A stretch of 64,000 nucleotides of DNA from Limanda limanda (GCF_963576545.1 NC_083656.1:10983393-11047392), one strand, 5' to 3'; positions 12,616 to 26,130 are shown, counted from the first letter of the stretch. The notes: generated by a model from the letters alone, not told the origin. Made by a program: numbers and translations.

Positions 12616-15600
12616 GTAGATACCAGTTAAATACTTCACAATTTATTAATTTGATTCATAATAAAACTTCAAGGATGAGTGATTAACCAAACCACACAAA
12701 ATCACATTAATGTGTCCTTTAAAAACCCATCACTGTACAGTTAAGGTGCAATGTTTTTTAATTTTCTTTCTCTGTTTTGTATTATTTTTAAGCCATTTAC
12801 ACCCTTACAAAAGTTTACTCGTCATTACACTGCACATAAGCATCGACTTGTTCCACTGTTGCCTTCGATATGTTCGTCAGAAAACAAACCTGTACTCCGT
12901 CGTTGCTGAAGAAAAGCCGAGCGTCAGCGCCTATGCCCATCTTGAGGCAGGTCGTACCCCCCCAAACAGGAGACTTCCTGATCAGCAGAGTGAACGAGCG
13001 ACTCTCATTGCTCCGATAGCAAGAGCTGAAGACGTCTGAGGGGCGGAGAAGAGAACACATGCAGGGATTACAAAAGTGACTGAATGGATGTGAAGCTTAA
13101 TGTAAGTGTATTATTTTCTGCAAATTTTTTTTTTAATCAGTCGCTGTTTAATGGAGCTTTAGTAGATGACATGTTCGAGGTCTCACCATGTGCCAGGTTC
13201 TCAAAACTCTGGGCCAACTCTTTCATGGAGACCTTGTTCGCCGTCTCAGTCACCAGCTTGGAAAGTTCTCTCAGGATCTTACAGCCGCTCAGAGCGCTCA
13301 GCACCGACTCCCCCGCCTGACACAAACAATGACGGATATCAGATAAACTGGTACTGGTAGGATACAGTGTTTTGCATTTAAGTCAGTTGTGATGGTCATA
13401 GAGCAGACAAGAAATTAGTGTGTAAGCGCCAACAAGTCACGGGGGGGGGGTGTCAATTCAAACACAATGATCTTTGGGCTAATGTGTGGTTTCAGTAAGT
13501 GTCAGTTCAGAGTTTTACCATCTCCCAGAAGAACGTAGCCATCTCGCTGCAATTCTGCAGAACAGCCCAGATGAAGAGCGACGCCCAGGGGTAGAGGCAG
13601 CGTTTATTCCGATACAGGCAGTCGCCACGCAGCAGCTTACTGACGCGCTGGGAGGAAGGAGAAAGATTCACTTAGAGGGCATCGAGTCAAAGGTGATAAG
13701 GTAACAGTGACACTTGTGAGCAGAATTTATTTACTTTGAGATACACATGGTGGACTCCTATCACGTGCTTCAGCAAAATTTAAAAACAAGAAGTAAGCAA
13801 TAAAATTGAATTTTACAAAAAATTTCCTTTTGTTGTTATTGTTATAAGAGAAAAAAAACTGATATCGTCAAAGGTTTTTTTTTGGCTGAGTTGTTGAATT
13901 GGATTGTTTTAGATTGAATAAAGTGGTCACTGAGTGTCTGTATATTCGTAGGTTGAGCATACCCTGAGTGTCTTCCTCTTGGAAGAGATCTGTTCTAAAC
14001 CCAGTGCTTCGAAGTAGAACGGTTGGCAGACGTCACCCATCAACAGCTCCAGGACTCCTGACACCTGAGACAAAAGGGGGGTTAGAATGACAAGTTAAAT
14101 GTGAGATGCTTTCAAGTTATTACTGATTGAATTTCAGTAAAACTGGAGGGGTGGAAAAAAAGCTATAAAGAAGAACCTCAAAAAGGCTGATCTCAGTCCC
14201 TTGCCCGCGCTTCATCTTGTCCAATTTGGAGGGCGAATCCTGCTGACTCGACAGGGTAGAAGAGGGAGCTGCATTTCCTTGCCGCTCCAGGAGTTGGCGC
14301 TGCAGGAGGTAGTAAAGGAGCGTGCCATTTGCCACAGATCGGTACAGGCTCTCCAGCCGGTCGTAGGTCAGGTAGTCCGTGATGTTGAGGCCATTTTCAG
14401 TGAAAAGACGCACAAACTGAGGCTTGTCATTGATCAAGGTGTCTGTCATGGAGTCTTCCAAATCTTCATACTGATTGGGTGAAGTTAATTGATTATCGGG
14501 AAGGTTTAAATACAGGGTCAATTAAAATATTCACAGCATCAGGAAAACTATTTCATCCGATGTTCCCCCCCCCCCCCTCCTCTCTCCCTCCACTGTATGT
14601 CTCCATTGAAGAGTTCGCTCTTGGCAATGTCGACTCTGTTCCATGTGACCGCGAGCTTCAGCTCCTCATTGTAAGGGCTGCCATCCACTGACACACGGTG
14701 CTTACTGGCTGAAAAACACCACAAACAGCCAAATAAAAACTTGTGCCATGTAAACAATTTTAAAATACGAGTTAGGTATATCTACCTCGGACTAATGCTT
14801 TGAGCAGGACTGTGTTGAAGTCATTTGGAGCCTCCTGCTCCCCGTGGTAGATCGTAATCATATCTCTGTTCTGGTAGATACTCAGAGCCTGAAGAGACAG
14901 AATAAGGAGACAGAAAAACACGATGTTTGAAATGAGGACATTATTTTCGGGGAAACAATACTGAAGAGGGTGGTACAGTCAAAGCCATGATATCAGTACG
15001 TGTATGGCCTGATGCTGAGTGAGCAGGATATCAAACATGTCAAGGTCTTATCAGAGCATTGAGCTAAGGACCAGGATTAATGAGAAGAAATTAGTAGGAT
15101 CAACATGAAATCTGTGACTTAGATCAGTCCCTGATACCAAATTACAACACGTTTGGATTTTACACACTGATTACGTTACTGTTTCATTGAAAGATACTGA
15201 GCAGAGACACTTGCTGCTTATTAAACTGCAATCTGGAAATTGAAGATTGGTAAGATTGGGAAAGAAGTCCCTTGGAATTCCTTTTCCTGTTCTGCGTGTC
15301 AGTAACCGCATGATGTCACTCATGTATTGGTGAATGGATCTTACTCGCTTGACAAGTTTGTCCGTCTCCACTTCGGAAGGGAAATACTTTTTAACCCGTT
15401 CGGCCACTCGGTCTTTCAGGTCCACGCTGGAAGCCGCCTCCCCATCCCCCTCGTTGGAGGACTGCACCACGGGCGCCGACGACAGGTTCTCCAAGACGTC
15501 GCTCAGGAAGTCGGCCAAACCTCCTGAGCCGGCCAGCACCAGCCAGGGCATGTCGTTTTTCAGAGAGAGATCCACTCTCTGACAGAAGAAAGAAAAAAAC

Positions 15601-17075
15601 ATTTCAATAAATAGTATTAGTATTAATAAATTAACTTAACTAATTTGATCATTAAGAGTTGTGACGTACCTCCAGCATGCTCGCCTCCCCAGACACCAGC
15701 ATACAAAGGACAGGGATTTCAATGCTGCCGCTGCCTGCAGAGACACAAGCATTCTTTTACAAACTCATATAGTGCATCTTTAAATGATTTCCTTTAATGC
15801 AAACTTGGAATAATCAAACTGCATATTTCTCAAGCAACATGAGAGCAGAGCGACAGCACAGACACAGAAAGAAGACCCGGTGGAATCTTTAAGACAAATC
15901 TCTGCTTGATTTGACATGTTGACGAGCCGTGTCTCAGACTCATGCAGTGGCATGCAGTGGCATGCATCCTGTGGATTCCAGAGGATCGCATGCATTGAAG
16001 AGAGATCAGCACAAGAGGCTCAAATAGCTTGAAAATCAAGGTTGAAATCTCAGGGGATAAACAAAACAAAAGCCGAGATGAGATTGTGTGACTCTCACCC
16101 CAGATGCCTGTGCGCTGGTGGGAGATGTAGTCCTCCAGTTTGGCCCTGAACACCGTATCACCTCCTCTGCATTCCACGCTCCCGTCGTCTACCAGCAGAA
16201 AGGCCTGGTAGTTGTTGTCCAAGCAGCAGGAGTCCCGGGTCGTATTCTGGACTTGGTACTTAGCAGGAAAGCTGCCCTGCAAAGAAAGAAGAATCCCAAA
16301 GTGGGTTAGTGCACACTGTCTTCTAATAGCTGTGAAAAGCTGCAGTCCAATGGATACCTGCATTTCAGTGGATACTCTTAGTGTGTTTTAATTTTTAATT
16401 TAAAATATTTAGAACATCTGTGTCATATCTCACCAAGTCTTTGTAATTTAAAATATAATTTAAAATACTACCGGATGGCTCACTCCTAAACTTCAAGAAT
16501 CAGGCTGCAAATCCAGGATTTTCATTAACATTATGGGACATTTTCACAGATTTCCCAGGAAACAAATTCATGGATCTTGATGAAAAATCAGGCCCATTTA
16601 CGGAACTGATACCTGTGCGCGTGAGAAATTTGTTCTTAGGTTAAGTATTTGCACCTACGCTTTCATCACTTCTATGTCAAGTTCTTTTGTGTCTTCAAAT
16701 AGCTGAGTGTTAACCAGAGCTCATGTGTTCCCCCGAATGTTTTTGTTTTGATCCGCGGCCACAGCCACAACGAGAACAGCTACTTGAAGTGACCTTAGAT
16801 GAGGATCACAGTGTGCCACCTGTCTTTGGCACAGAAGATGGAAACAGCCATTGTATGACTCAATTAGGATCGCACCCCAGGGAGCCGTGAATTTTAATGG
16901 GGATTTAAAATCATGAGAAGTTCCAGTGAAGATGACAAGCCCAAGGGAAATTGTACAAAACTAAAACACTCAATAAAAATAAGCTCAACTCTGACAAACT
17001 CCTCTACAAGTTGAAGCTTCACTGATATAATCAAGATAAAGTAAACGGCGTACGTGGGTTCGACAACACTGTTAA

Positions 17076-17801
17076 ATGGAGCTCAGCGTAAATTCAATAA
17101 GGAAGACTTAACCTGCATTCAGATCAGGTGACTGCGGGCGGTCCTAAATTTCGGGAACGCCCTCAGAGGGCTTAACCTGCATCTGTCAGCTGATCGCGGG
17201 CGTTCCCAATCATCCAATCAGGCCCACGCGGGATCCTTCAGCCAGTCACACAGCAGCTGTCAAACTTTAAAAATCCCCTCTCTTCTCTTCCTCATCAGTG
17301 TCACTTCAGCGACAAGCACAAACCCTCCTCCACCCCAATCTCCTCCAGTACGAGAAGATCATTCTTCACCCCTTCCGGATCCCGATGACATGGATCACGG
17401 GCCAAGGCTGCAGCTGACAGCCTGACATCACACCATTACTCGTGGCATCCATTGCACTTCTGTCCGTCCTGGAAGAGGGATCCATCACATGCGGCATTTC
17501 CTGAGGTTTCTACGTTTTCCCTTCAAGAAGGGTTTTTCGTAGTTTTTCCTTACTCTTGTGAGGGTTAAGGACAGAGGATGTCACACTAGGACAAAACCCA
17601 TATATGGGCCATCAAATCGACGATGAACCACCACCAGTGTCTAGACCCCGGGGGGGTGTTTCTGTGCGGTGCTCTGCTCCGCCCCCCTCTATCCCGATGA
17701 CATCACACAGGGGTCTAGGATGCCAAACACTATACATTTTTACATTCTTGTAAATTGTAAAAATAAATTTGTTAAAAAAATTATCAATTCTCTCCTGATT
17801 G
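17076..17801. mobile_element. Copy-A-specific retroposon-like insertion
   Basis: About 726 bases split a sequence that is continuous in copy B (around 38,092, CACTGTTAACTGGATT). The insert contains a stretch typical of a dispersed teleost repeat (TTTTTCCTTACTCTTGTGAG then AAGGACAGAGGATGTCACAC) and an A/T-rich tail with AATAAA near 17,760. No coding sequence. Family unnamed. Confidence 0.6.
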
Positions 17802-18745
17802 AACTGGATTACAACCTCTGTTCCACTTCTGTAGCAGGGTGTGAGGTGTTGATTTAGTTACTTCCCCCTTTGCTTTCACTGTGCGTTTACCTGTGCTTTG
17901 TGAGGCTTTCACCAGTCCCTGCCTCAGGACCTCCCGTACCCACGTCTTCACCTTTGTCCTTCCCTCGCCGCCCACTACAGACACCACCAGATTGGGCGGT
18001 GGCAGGCCCCAGTGGGTCGTCATCAGGGTGTAGACCATAGACGCAGGGGTGTCCCATGACATGCGTAGGAACTGAGAAAAAAGTGTATATTGCACATTTC
18101 AAATAAAGGAACATGAGACAAAAGACAAACTCAGACATAAAAAATTAAGGGTTTTGATCCTGTTCAATATCATGCTGAAGGTGTCTCCAACAGAGCTTCT
18201 CAGTACAGATATGTGATCTCAGTGCATGGTGTTTGTGTGGCAGCAGTTTAAAGGTTACACACCACAGTTATTTTATTTGTTTAGCTCTTAGAAGCAGTTT
18301 TCTTTAAATCAACCACTACAGATTGAATCATAAACTCTTAGACTGTAGGAATTAAGTGTTCAATAAACCCTCCGGAGAATGTCAACCACATAGCTATGTC
18401 TCTTGCTGGCTCCTGCAAACTGCAGCTCTCCAAAGGCATCCGTCGGGTACTCAGACGAGTGCTGGGCGCTGTCCCAGTGGTTGACGATCGCCGTGCTGAA
18501 GAAGTCACCGAGAGCCACAGAGCCGTGGACTTCTCTCTTATCCCCACACTGGCAAAAAGCCCCATTACTGAGAGAGGTGAGAAGGTAATACAGCGACTTG
18601 AAGAAATCTTGTGATGCATCAGCACAGTGATCAGAGAGACATTATTATCAGAAAGAAAATGTGCTCGGCAAAGTTCACAGTACCTGAACGAATCCTCTAC
18701 GAAGGTGGAGCACACTCTTTTCTTTATGATTTTGGGGATCCAACT

Positions 18746-20700
18746 CTGAAAACAATGTAAGCGGGTTAGTAAACTGAGTTGTACGTGACGACCATCACGA
18801 TTTCAAGACGTTTATTTCTGACCCTGACCTTGTATGCCTGGAAATAAGAGTGTTGGGGATTCTGTTCAAATGAGAAATCTTGACTTTGGCTTGGGAAATA
18901 CCAGATGATGGGCTGGAGAGTTACGCTGAGCCTAAACACCCGAGTATGACTTCTGACATGGTGCTGCAGTATCATCTTGTGTGCATGTTTGTGTGTGGAC
19001 ATGCGTGTGTGTGTGGGCACGTAGGTATCTTCGGTCTGCAAGACAACCACAAACCTGCCTACTGACACTGAATCTCTTCAGAACTCTGAAATCAAATGGA
19101 CACTGTAAATAGTAAATCTTAAACTATTTAAAATGAAATAGTTATCTTAAATAGATGCATCCCCAGACAACTGTTTTGAAAGGGATAATCATGTTACCAT
19201 AATAATGTTATTAGTTACACCAGTGCATGGGAGTGAAACTGCGACTTTTACTTTATGTTTTATTTTTATTATTTAGATGCTGGTGTTGCGATATTATACT
19301 AAGGGAAATTGTTAACTTCAACTGTTACAAAGTATAAATAATATAATATATTAACCTAAAGTATAAAAGAATAAGCCTTGTGGGTATAAACTTAAACCAT
19401 AATAAAAAAATATATATTTTCATCAGAGACTTAACATAACTCACCAAGGAATACGAAAACAGTAAAAACACAGCAGCAAAATCCCCCTAAACAAAACCAA
19501 ATCAGACCGAAACTGATTTTATTGCTACTTTATTCACAGATGAGGCAACAGATGAAAAAATAAATAAATGCACAAACAAAATCAATGAGAAAAATAAATA
19601 CATTGAAAAACTGCTTCAAGTAATTTTCTTACGTTATTCAGAAAGAACAAAGGAAGAAAGGAAATAAGTAAACAAATTTAAAATAGATAAATAAATAGTT
19701 TCAAGTAATTTCATCACAATACATTTGGAAAGAAAGTATGAAAGGTAGAAATGTATATATAAACAAATGAAATGTTAAGAAAATTGCTTCAAGTAAATTT
19801 CCTTTCCATGTTTATTAGGGAGAGAATTAAAGAATAGAAGAACAGAATAAACCAACAAATAAATAAATAAAGCAGTTCATTGAAATGAGAGTTTAATTCT
19901 AATCTTCATCTATCCTGATATTATTGATTCTATATTTTCCCCTGGACGTTATAAGGAAAGGTTTTGAGTTGAGTTAAAAAAAGTGAGTACCTGTTGCAGG
20001 CCCAGAGGAAAACCCCCAAGCCTGTGCGCTAAGATGCTAGCTAACAAGACCCTTGGACCGTGTGAAGTGGGCCGCAGCCATTTAGAAACTAAACATGGAC
20101 AACAATTATCCTCAAGCATCTTTTAAAAATACGCTGAGAGTGCATCGGAGCCAGCTACGCGTCAACATCACCCCTCTCGTCGGGGGAGTTACAGGTGACA
20201 CAATGTTACTTCACGCGATATGTGATTCAATATCAAGAATATTGAGATAAACTGCTTGAGGTGTCAGACTAGAGGAATTCCAGTGTTAATATCAGTTTAA
20301 CGAGCATTTTGTTCTCTTATACTGTCAGGCAGCAGCCGAAAAAGGACAAGAAAGATGGTTATTGAATCGGGACAAGACACCCGTTTATTTTCCTTCACTC
20401 TTCCAAAACTTCTCTCCCCTACAGAACCCACTTCTGTTAGAACCCCTTCAAAACAAGAGGCCCAACCAACACCCTGCTTATAACAGGAACTACACACTAA
20501 CATTTCATAATAAACCCAAAAAATAAAATAGCTTACAATATGTATGGTAATAGTTGATTCTAGTCCTGTGTGTGGATCATATAGTTGTAATTAAAGGTGT
20601 AGGTGGGCCTCACAAATTTTCAGTTTTCAAATTTGGCCTAGGCATTCTTAAGTTTGGGAATGGCTGCCCTACAGTTTTCTTTGCCCAGACGTCTCGAAAG
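18746..20700. other. Upstream region of copy A, degenerate, no gene seen
   Basis: About 18,746-19,980 matches the region upstream of copy B (39,031-39,990) with small insertions. About 19,985-20,640 has no counterpart in copy B, where the CpG-containing candidate promoter lies at about 40,000-40,380. Copy A therefore appears to have lost its 5' region. Confidence 0.6.
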
Positions 20701-20705
20701 TCACC

Positions 20706-21180
20706 ATGAATTCGAAATTTGAAACCCACCTGGTCCTTTACTTGCCCCCCATCTCCTCCGTGTGTGTCCCTCATGTTGTTGTCTCTTCTCTTCTCCTTCC
20801 TTTGCTGCAGTTGTTGGTCTCAGAGAGACCGACGGACAGAGATGGAGGAGAAGACTTCAGGGCTCATTCCTGGTCATGTTCCTCCGGGGAGAAGGCTCGT
20901 GTTTGGAGCTAAACTGGACGTGTAGTTTATCTAAGGAGACTCCATTTGTCTTCCTGCAGCCACAGACACTGGAGCAGGGCACACAATGCCACACAGGTGA
21001 AGGTGTGGATGGAGAGAGAGGCAGACGAGTTTTAAAAGTCTCCTTTCAAAAGTGGGAGGAAAGCTGGGGCCACGTCCAAGACACAGGGTGATCACACCTG
21101 CTACCTGTGGAGAGAGCTGCACCCAACACACAAGGATACTAGTTTTATGGGTTTCAGATTTGAAGACAAGATAAGGAAGA
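20706..21180 (+). pseudogene. Degenerate duplicate of the unrecognised plus-strand frame at 40.4-40.9 kb
   Basis: Sequence and order match 40,417-40,900, beginning with MNSKFETHLVL where copy B has MNGKFETHLVL. Here the frame stops early after SSGEKARVWS, whereas the copy-B version stays open through its splice donor. The upstream exon found at 40,208 has no counterpart here. It marks the right-hand end of the duplicated unit. Confidence 0.5.
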
Positions 21181-21199
21181 TAAATATGTAGGTTGGTAT

Positions 21200-22330
21200 G
21201 TAAGAGGGAAGGAAGTAACAAAAGTAGGTATGTAGGTCAGTAGGAAGGTGAGATAGACATAGAGAGCACTGCATGAAAAGAAGAGTTTGTGTCAAGAGTT
21301 GCAGGCAATTTTGGGATAATTTCGGTTAACGGCTGTTCAATGCTGTTGAATCTGCATCAGCACAGAAAACTGCCAGGAACTGCCGGGAATTGACGCAGGG
21401 TTCCAGTTTCTGGCAATTTTACAAGCCTGAGAATGTTAAGAGGTGACCCCCTGCTCCTAGGCCTAGGGGAGGCTTTCACATGTAAATGACGATGATTTAC
21501 AAATGCAAATCAGGATAGTTTCACTCAGTGGTGCAGAGGTGACATCTTTTTCTAAAAGGTACTAACTAAGGTACCAACTAAAATATCTGGCATAAGTACA
21601 CCAGGCTTGAAATAAATATAAAATCTTAATTTGTAGCTAATATAGATTTCCCTTATGAAAGTAAGTGTGCTATAATGAATTACATTGTATACCATGAGCA
21701 AAGGTCAATGCTATGAAAAAAATTAGAAACAGTGCAATTTATTTCAACATTTGCCTGTCAAGCTCATCCAAGATAATATGTTGGAATGGAGAGCATGGCA
21801 CCACTGTACAGTTTTCTAAGAGAAGTCATTCTGCTGAAACCAAAACACTGTGCCTCACATAAAGCATATCAGTTGTGTCATCGCATATCAAAGTCCCAAA
21901 TATTTGTTCTCCCATACTGGCAAATTCAGCACCATATTCACATATCCATGGCAAATTAAGCTGTTGACTCTGCTGAAATTCCCTCATAGTTTGAACTTCA
22001 CATGTTTTATTGTTGTTGTTAAACTTCCTCAGTATTCCATTAAAACACTCAACACTCCAAGCGTCTTACAATAAGTGCTTTCAACTATGGGGGTACAAAC
22101 ACAGAACAGCAAGAATCATGCAAGTACATTTACTTAACACCAGAAAGAATAAACTGGGCCTCAGTAACATACTCATCCCATATAAAAGTACTGTTTAAAA
22201 ACTGTTATAACCGCTGCTTCAAAAGTGAAAAGGACAAAAACTTCCGGCTGGTGTTTTGTGTGGTCCGAACGAGTGACTCTGTTTTCGGTGTAAATAACTT
22301 GCTGAAGTCAACGTGACACTGTTTCCATGT
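21200..22330. other. Spacer between trpm4 copies, nothing recognisable
   Basis: AT-rich sequence without convincing exons. Homology to the region after copy B (about 40,920 onward) fades here, which fixes the right boundary of the duplication at about 21,200. Confidence 0.5.
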
Positions 22331-22336
22331 AGAAGA

Positions 22337-23436
22337 AGATGAGCGCGTTGGAAAGCAGAGCCGCGACCCGGTGTGGACGAGTCGAGACGGAGAAGACAGG
22401 CGCACAGTTCCAAACTTACGGTAAGAGCTAGGCTATAGAGAGAAGACAGTGCTAACTGCTAAGCTAACTCTTAGATCTGAATAGCGTGTAAACAACTGTT
22501 GGATTAGCGAGAAAGTTGCTAAAAGAAGAATAGAGCATCGAGTGCTTGAGCAGAACTGGTGCATGTTTAAATATGTATAGCCTGCTTAAACGTAAGAGTT
22601 TGTTCTCGTTGAGTTTTTTCATAAACGTGACTTTTTTTCTCCGGTTGCATTTAGTAGGACAATCCTGTCTCTTCACACCTCTGATGCAAATGGTGGCGCC
22701 ACGAACCGGAGTGAGGGGAAGATTAAAGAACAGACGCGGTGTGCTGTTTAAAATACATTCTCCAGGTTTACTTTATCTGATCCATTTCATCATTGTGTTT
22801 TCACAGCCTGAGCCAACAAGGAGGCAGTCACTGCATATTAGGCCGAGACTCTAGCTGCAAGTCCGGATTGCAGTGCGGAAAATGACACCATTGTAGGCTC
22901 TGTAAGTAACTGTTTAGGAATTGTGTTTTTTTTGCTGTGAATCTTTCAACTGTGATGTAGCGAGGCTATTTCCGTTCATTAATAATAAACTCATGTTACT
23001 CATGTTGTTTTCAAGCTGCCTGTACTATGACGTACTAAGACACAGTATGAGCCAGTATGAAGGAACTTCCCGTACATCCAACCGGACCTCGCATCTCTCC
23101 TGCAGCAGCATTGAGAAGTTCAGGAGTCGACAGAGAAGAAAGAGGGTAAGATTAGATTAATTAGATCCTTTTTCGGTTACATGTATAGGTGTATGTTGTC
23201 ATTGAACTGTGCTAATTGTACTGATTGTGTTTACAGCTGATTGAAGCAGAACAGATGACATGGATCCATCCTTCCCCAGCCAGGAGCTCACTGACCTGTG
23301 TGCCACACTTCAAATAAGACTGAAAGCTACACTGAATTTCACAGCTACACACCACAGAAGTCTACAAGCTTCACCTGGTTAGTATTTCACTGGCTAGGCC
23401 AGTTGTTTTTGTACAATAATATTTGTGCAATAAAGC
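22337..23436 (+). other. Possible short spliced transcript, plus strand
   Basis: Signals run in order: an ATG-led exon ending CAAACTTACG before GTAAGAGC (about 22,337-22,420), candidate acceptors near 22,652 and 22,805, an exon ending AGAAAGAGG before GTAAGATT (about 23,145), an acceptor TTTACAG near 23,236, and AATAAA at about 23,431. The exon ending at 23,145 has an open frame with SCSSIEKFRSRQRRKR. No continuous long frame can be assembled and I recognise no family. It may be a non-coding RNA or chance signals. Confidence 0.25.
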
Positions 23437-23439
23437 TTT

Positions 23440-24587
23440 GACTCAACATATACCTTATTCATGTTTTTTCCCTGTACAATATGTTTAACATATAACAACA
23501 AACATCAGATTAATGAATGTTTAATCTTCATTAACTGCCAGGAATTAGGTGACTTCCCAGAGGTTTCCTTTGGCAGAAATTCGTCTTTTCGTCTAGTCCC
23601 TCTTACAAGAAACAAGTCTCACAAGTGTCTTACAAAGAAACTGAATATTAGTTTTTAATAAAAACATCTTTAAAAATAGTTCAGGAACTGAAACCTATTT
23701 TGTTTGAGACACACCTTGGATTCGTTCCATGCAGAACCTGAACGCAGCTAAGGGTGGGGGAATTAAATAATCCTGTAAAGTGACACACTGAGTTCCATGG
23801 AGGAGCACAAGTGACAAGGAAATGGTAATAAATCATTTCATTTATTAATAAAAAAAATTTAAAAACACATGCATTAATGCATTTATTTACAAATTTATTC
23901 AAGAATCAATAAATGAATAGACTATGTTACAAAGTTGAGCATTTTTAGATTTCGATATTTTAATGGGCAATGAGAAAGAATTATAAAAATACTCGTGACA
24001 CTTGTTCACAGTGATGTCTCATCTGTGGATTATACATTTACACATACAGTTAAACCATATAAATGTTTGTTTTATCTCATGTGAAGACTATTTTTTTTTT
24101 TTTTTACTTTATTCATCTTAAATCAATTAAAATCCCATAGGAACTGATTTGGTGCAATAGAATAATTATTATTCTCTGTTTTGTTGATGGACGTCGATAG
24201 AGGCTTTGCAGGGATCCATGTTAGAGCCTTAAATCAAACTACCTGTTCCTTTTAGATGTAGTAGAGTAAAGTTATTGTTAAAAAATATGACTTTTTTTTA
24301 CCAGTATTTGATGCCCTGTTAAAGAGTCTTGAGGCTTCACTTTAACCTCCTAATATACACTGATCAAAGATGAGACATTAGAGAGCACCAGGTTTTATTT
24401 CGTGCAACAACAACTTTTCAAACATATTCCAAGGCAACTTGGGAACATCGCTAAAAGGTTTATTGGAATAAAGATTCGACATTTGTAAACAGGAAGTAGC
24501 TTGCTGAAGCAGCACAGTGGTGGTATGGGAGGACGTTGTCTCTTGTTTTATTAACTATTGAATGTATCCTCTGGAGTGATGGAATTT

Positions 24588-24622
<35 letters not shown>

Positions 24623-25510
24623 CGTGCGTGTATGGAGAGGACGGGTGGGAGGGGGGGGCCTCAGTGGAGACCTCAAGAGACTCAGAATCACGAGAGACAT
24701 ATGGGACCCTGGCCGACTCAGGAAGAGACGGCCAGGCTATTTCTTTTTATCAAGACTCATGAATTATTCCCTAAGAAAAATGTGAAAGAAAACTTGCAAT
24801 GTTAAGCATCCATATATCTGCATCCTTACTGCAAGTTTCAAGGGAATCTATTTGGTCGTTTTTGTGAAAGCTTGCAGAACTTGGTGGAAGTAATTAAAAA
24901 ATCTAGCTAATGATTTCACAGTAAATTAATTCTCTCTGTAACTCAATCTAATGTAAAAGCTGCTTGAAACTCTGGACTGCATGTGCCACAAAGGGTCTAC
25001 TGCACATGAGGGCGGACCCATTAGAATGAAAGCATTCACTAAAAGAACATATGATATGATAAAGAATTATGCAACGTGAGCTAATAAAATCTTAAATAAC
25101 ATCTTAATAATGACCAGAGTCTCAACAGCGAGCGTGAAATCTGCCCCTCAATCCCGAAGCTGAGCGAAGCCCAACAACATGATGTATGGAATGGATGCAA
25201 ATAGAAGGAAATGGAGATGGGAGTCCCTGTCCCATACGCTGTGTGCTAGAAGAACAGACGTGAGCAGCTGACATTCCACATGGTTTTACACTTGAATGAT
25301 TTTAATCCAGGGTTGCGATTGAGACAAAGAGAATGTGTGAAACAAGGAGCGTACACATTAAACTAACTGGGGTACAGTCATCAGCAGTGACATAACATGA
25401 TCACGTAACATGGTTGCAAGTTTGCACATGCAGCTGTCACGCAACGAGAAGTGCACTGCAGAATGTGATGACACCACCTCTCTCTCTCTGTCTGTGTGTG
25501 AGGCGCTTGT
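23440..25510. other. Intergenic, AT-rich; contains a (GT)n run at about 24,593-24,630
   Basis: No exon-like sequence recognised. A short GT/GC microsatellite lies at 24,593-24,630 and several homopolymer A/T runs occur. Confidence 0.6.
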
Positions 25511-25515
25511 GCGAC

Positions 25516-26130
25516 TGACAGGTGGCCCGTGTCCTGTTATTTTATCCCAAATATGAGAGGAGCCGATCTCAGTTTGGTTCAATCAAGTATTTATTAAGAA
25601 GCAATGAAAAGGTATCAAAAGTTGCAGCAAAGCAATGGGCACCCAATGCACAGCCCTGGCCCTCTAGCAGCACTATAGGGCCGGTAATCAAGAGTCGCAC
25701 CGCACAGACAGCGGTTGTAATATTTTATAACAGTAGTTATAATTTGATTGGTTAATACTGAAGGGGAGTCTTCCTTGATGGTGCACAGACGTAGTTCCAG
25801 CCTCTTGGCACTGGCATCAGGAAGTGATGAGGAGCAGTTCCCTGTGTCGCTCCTTCTCTGATAGTTGCTGGGAAAATCTTCACATAAACAAGCCTTGACC
25901 CAGCTGACGCCTTGTGGGTCGGTGTTGATGTTCATTGGAGTAAAGAATATTTTGCTCCTGCTTTATCGGCTGTAGGTTTTGTTTGTGTAAACATTCGCAT
26001 CCTCCAAACAAAACAACGCCTTTCCATCTGCCCCCCAGAACCTGGGGCAGCTGCTTGAACTCTTTGTGATGTTGACTAAAGCTAAGGGACTTATGCTTTA
26101 ATACAGTAAAAGGTAGGTATGAGAACAAGT
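25516..26130 (-). mobile_element. Solo LTR, same family as 5,221-5,930, opposite orientation
   Basis: The reverse complement matches the other LTR at several places, for example ATGTTTACACAAAC, GCCGATAAAGCAGGA and CTTGATTGAACCAAACTGAG, including its AATAAA region. No internal retroelement sequence adjoins it, so it is a solo LTR left by recombination. Edges are approximate. Confidence 0.72.
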
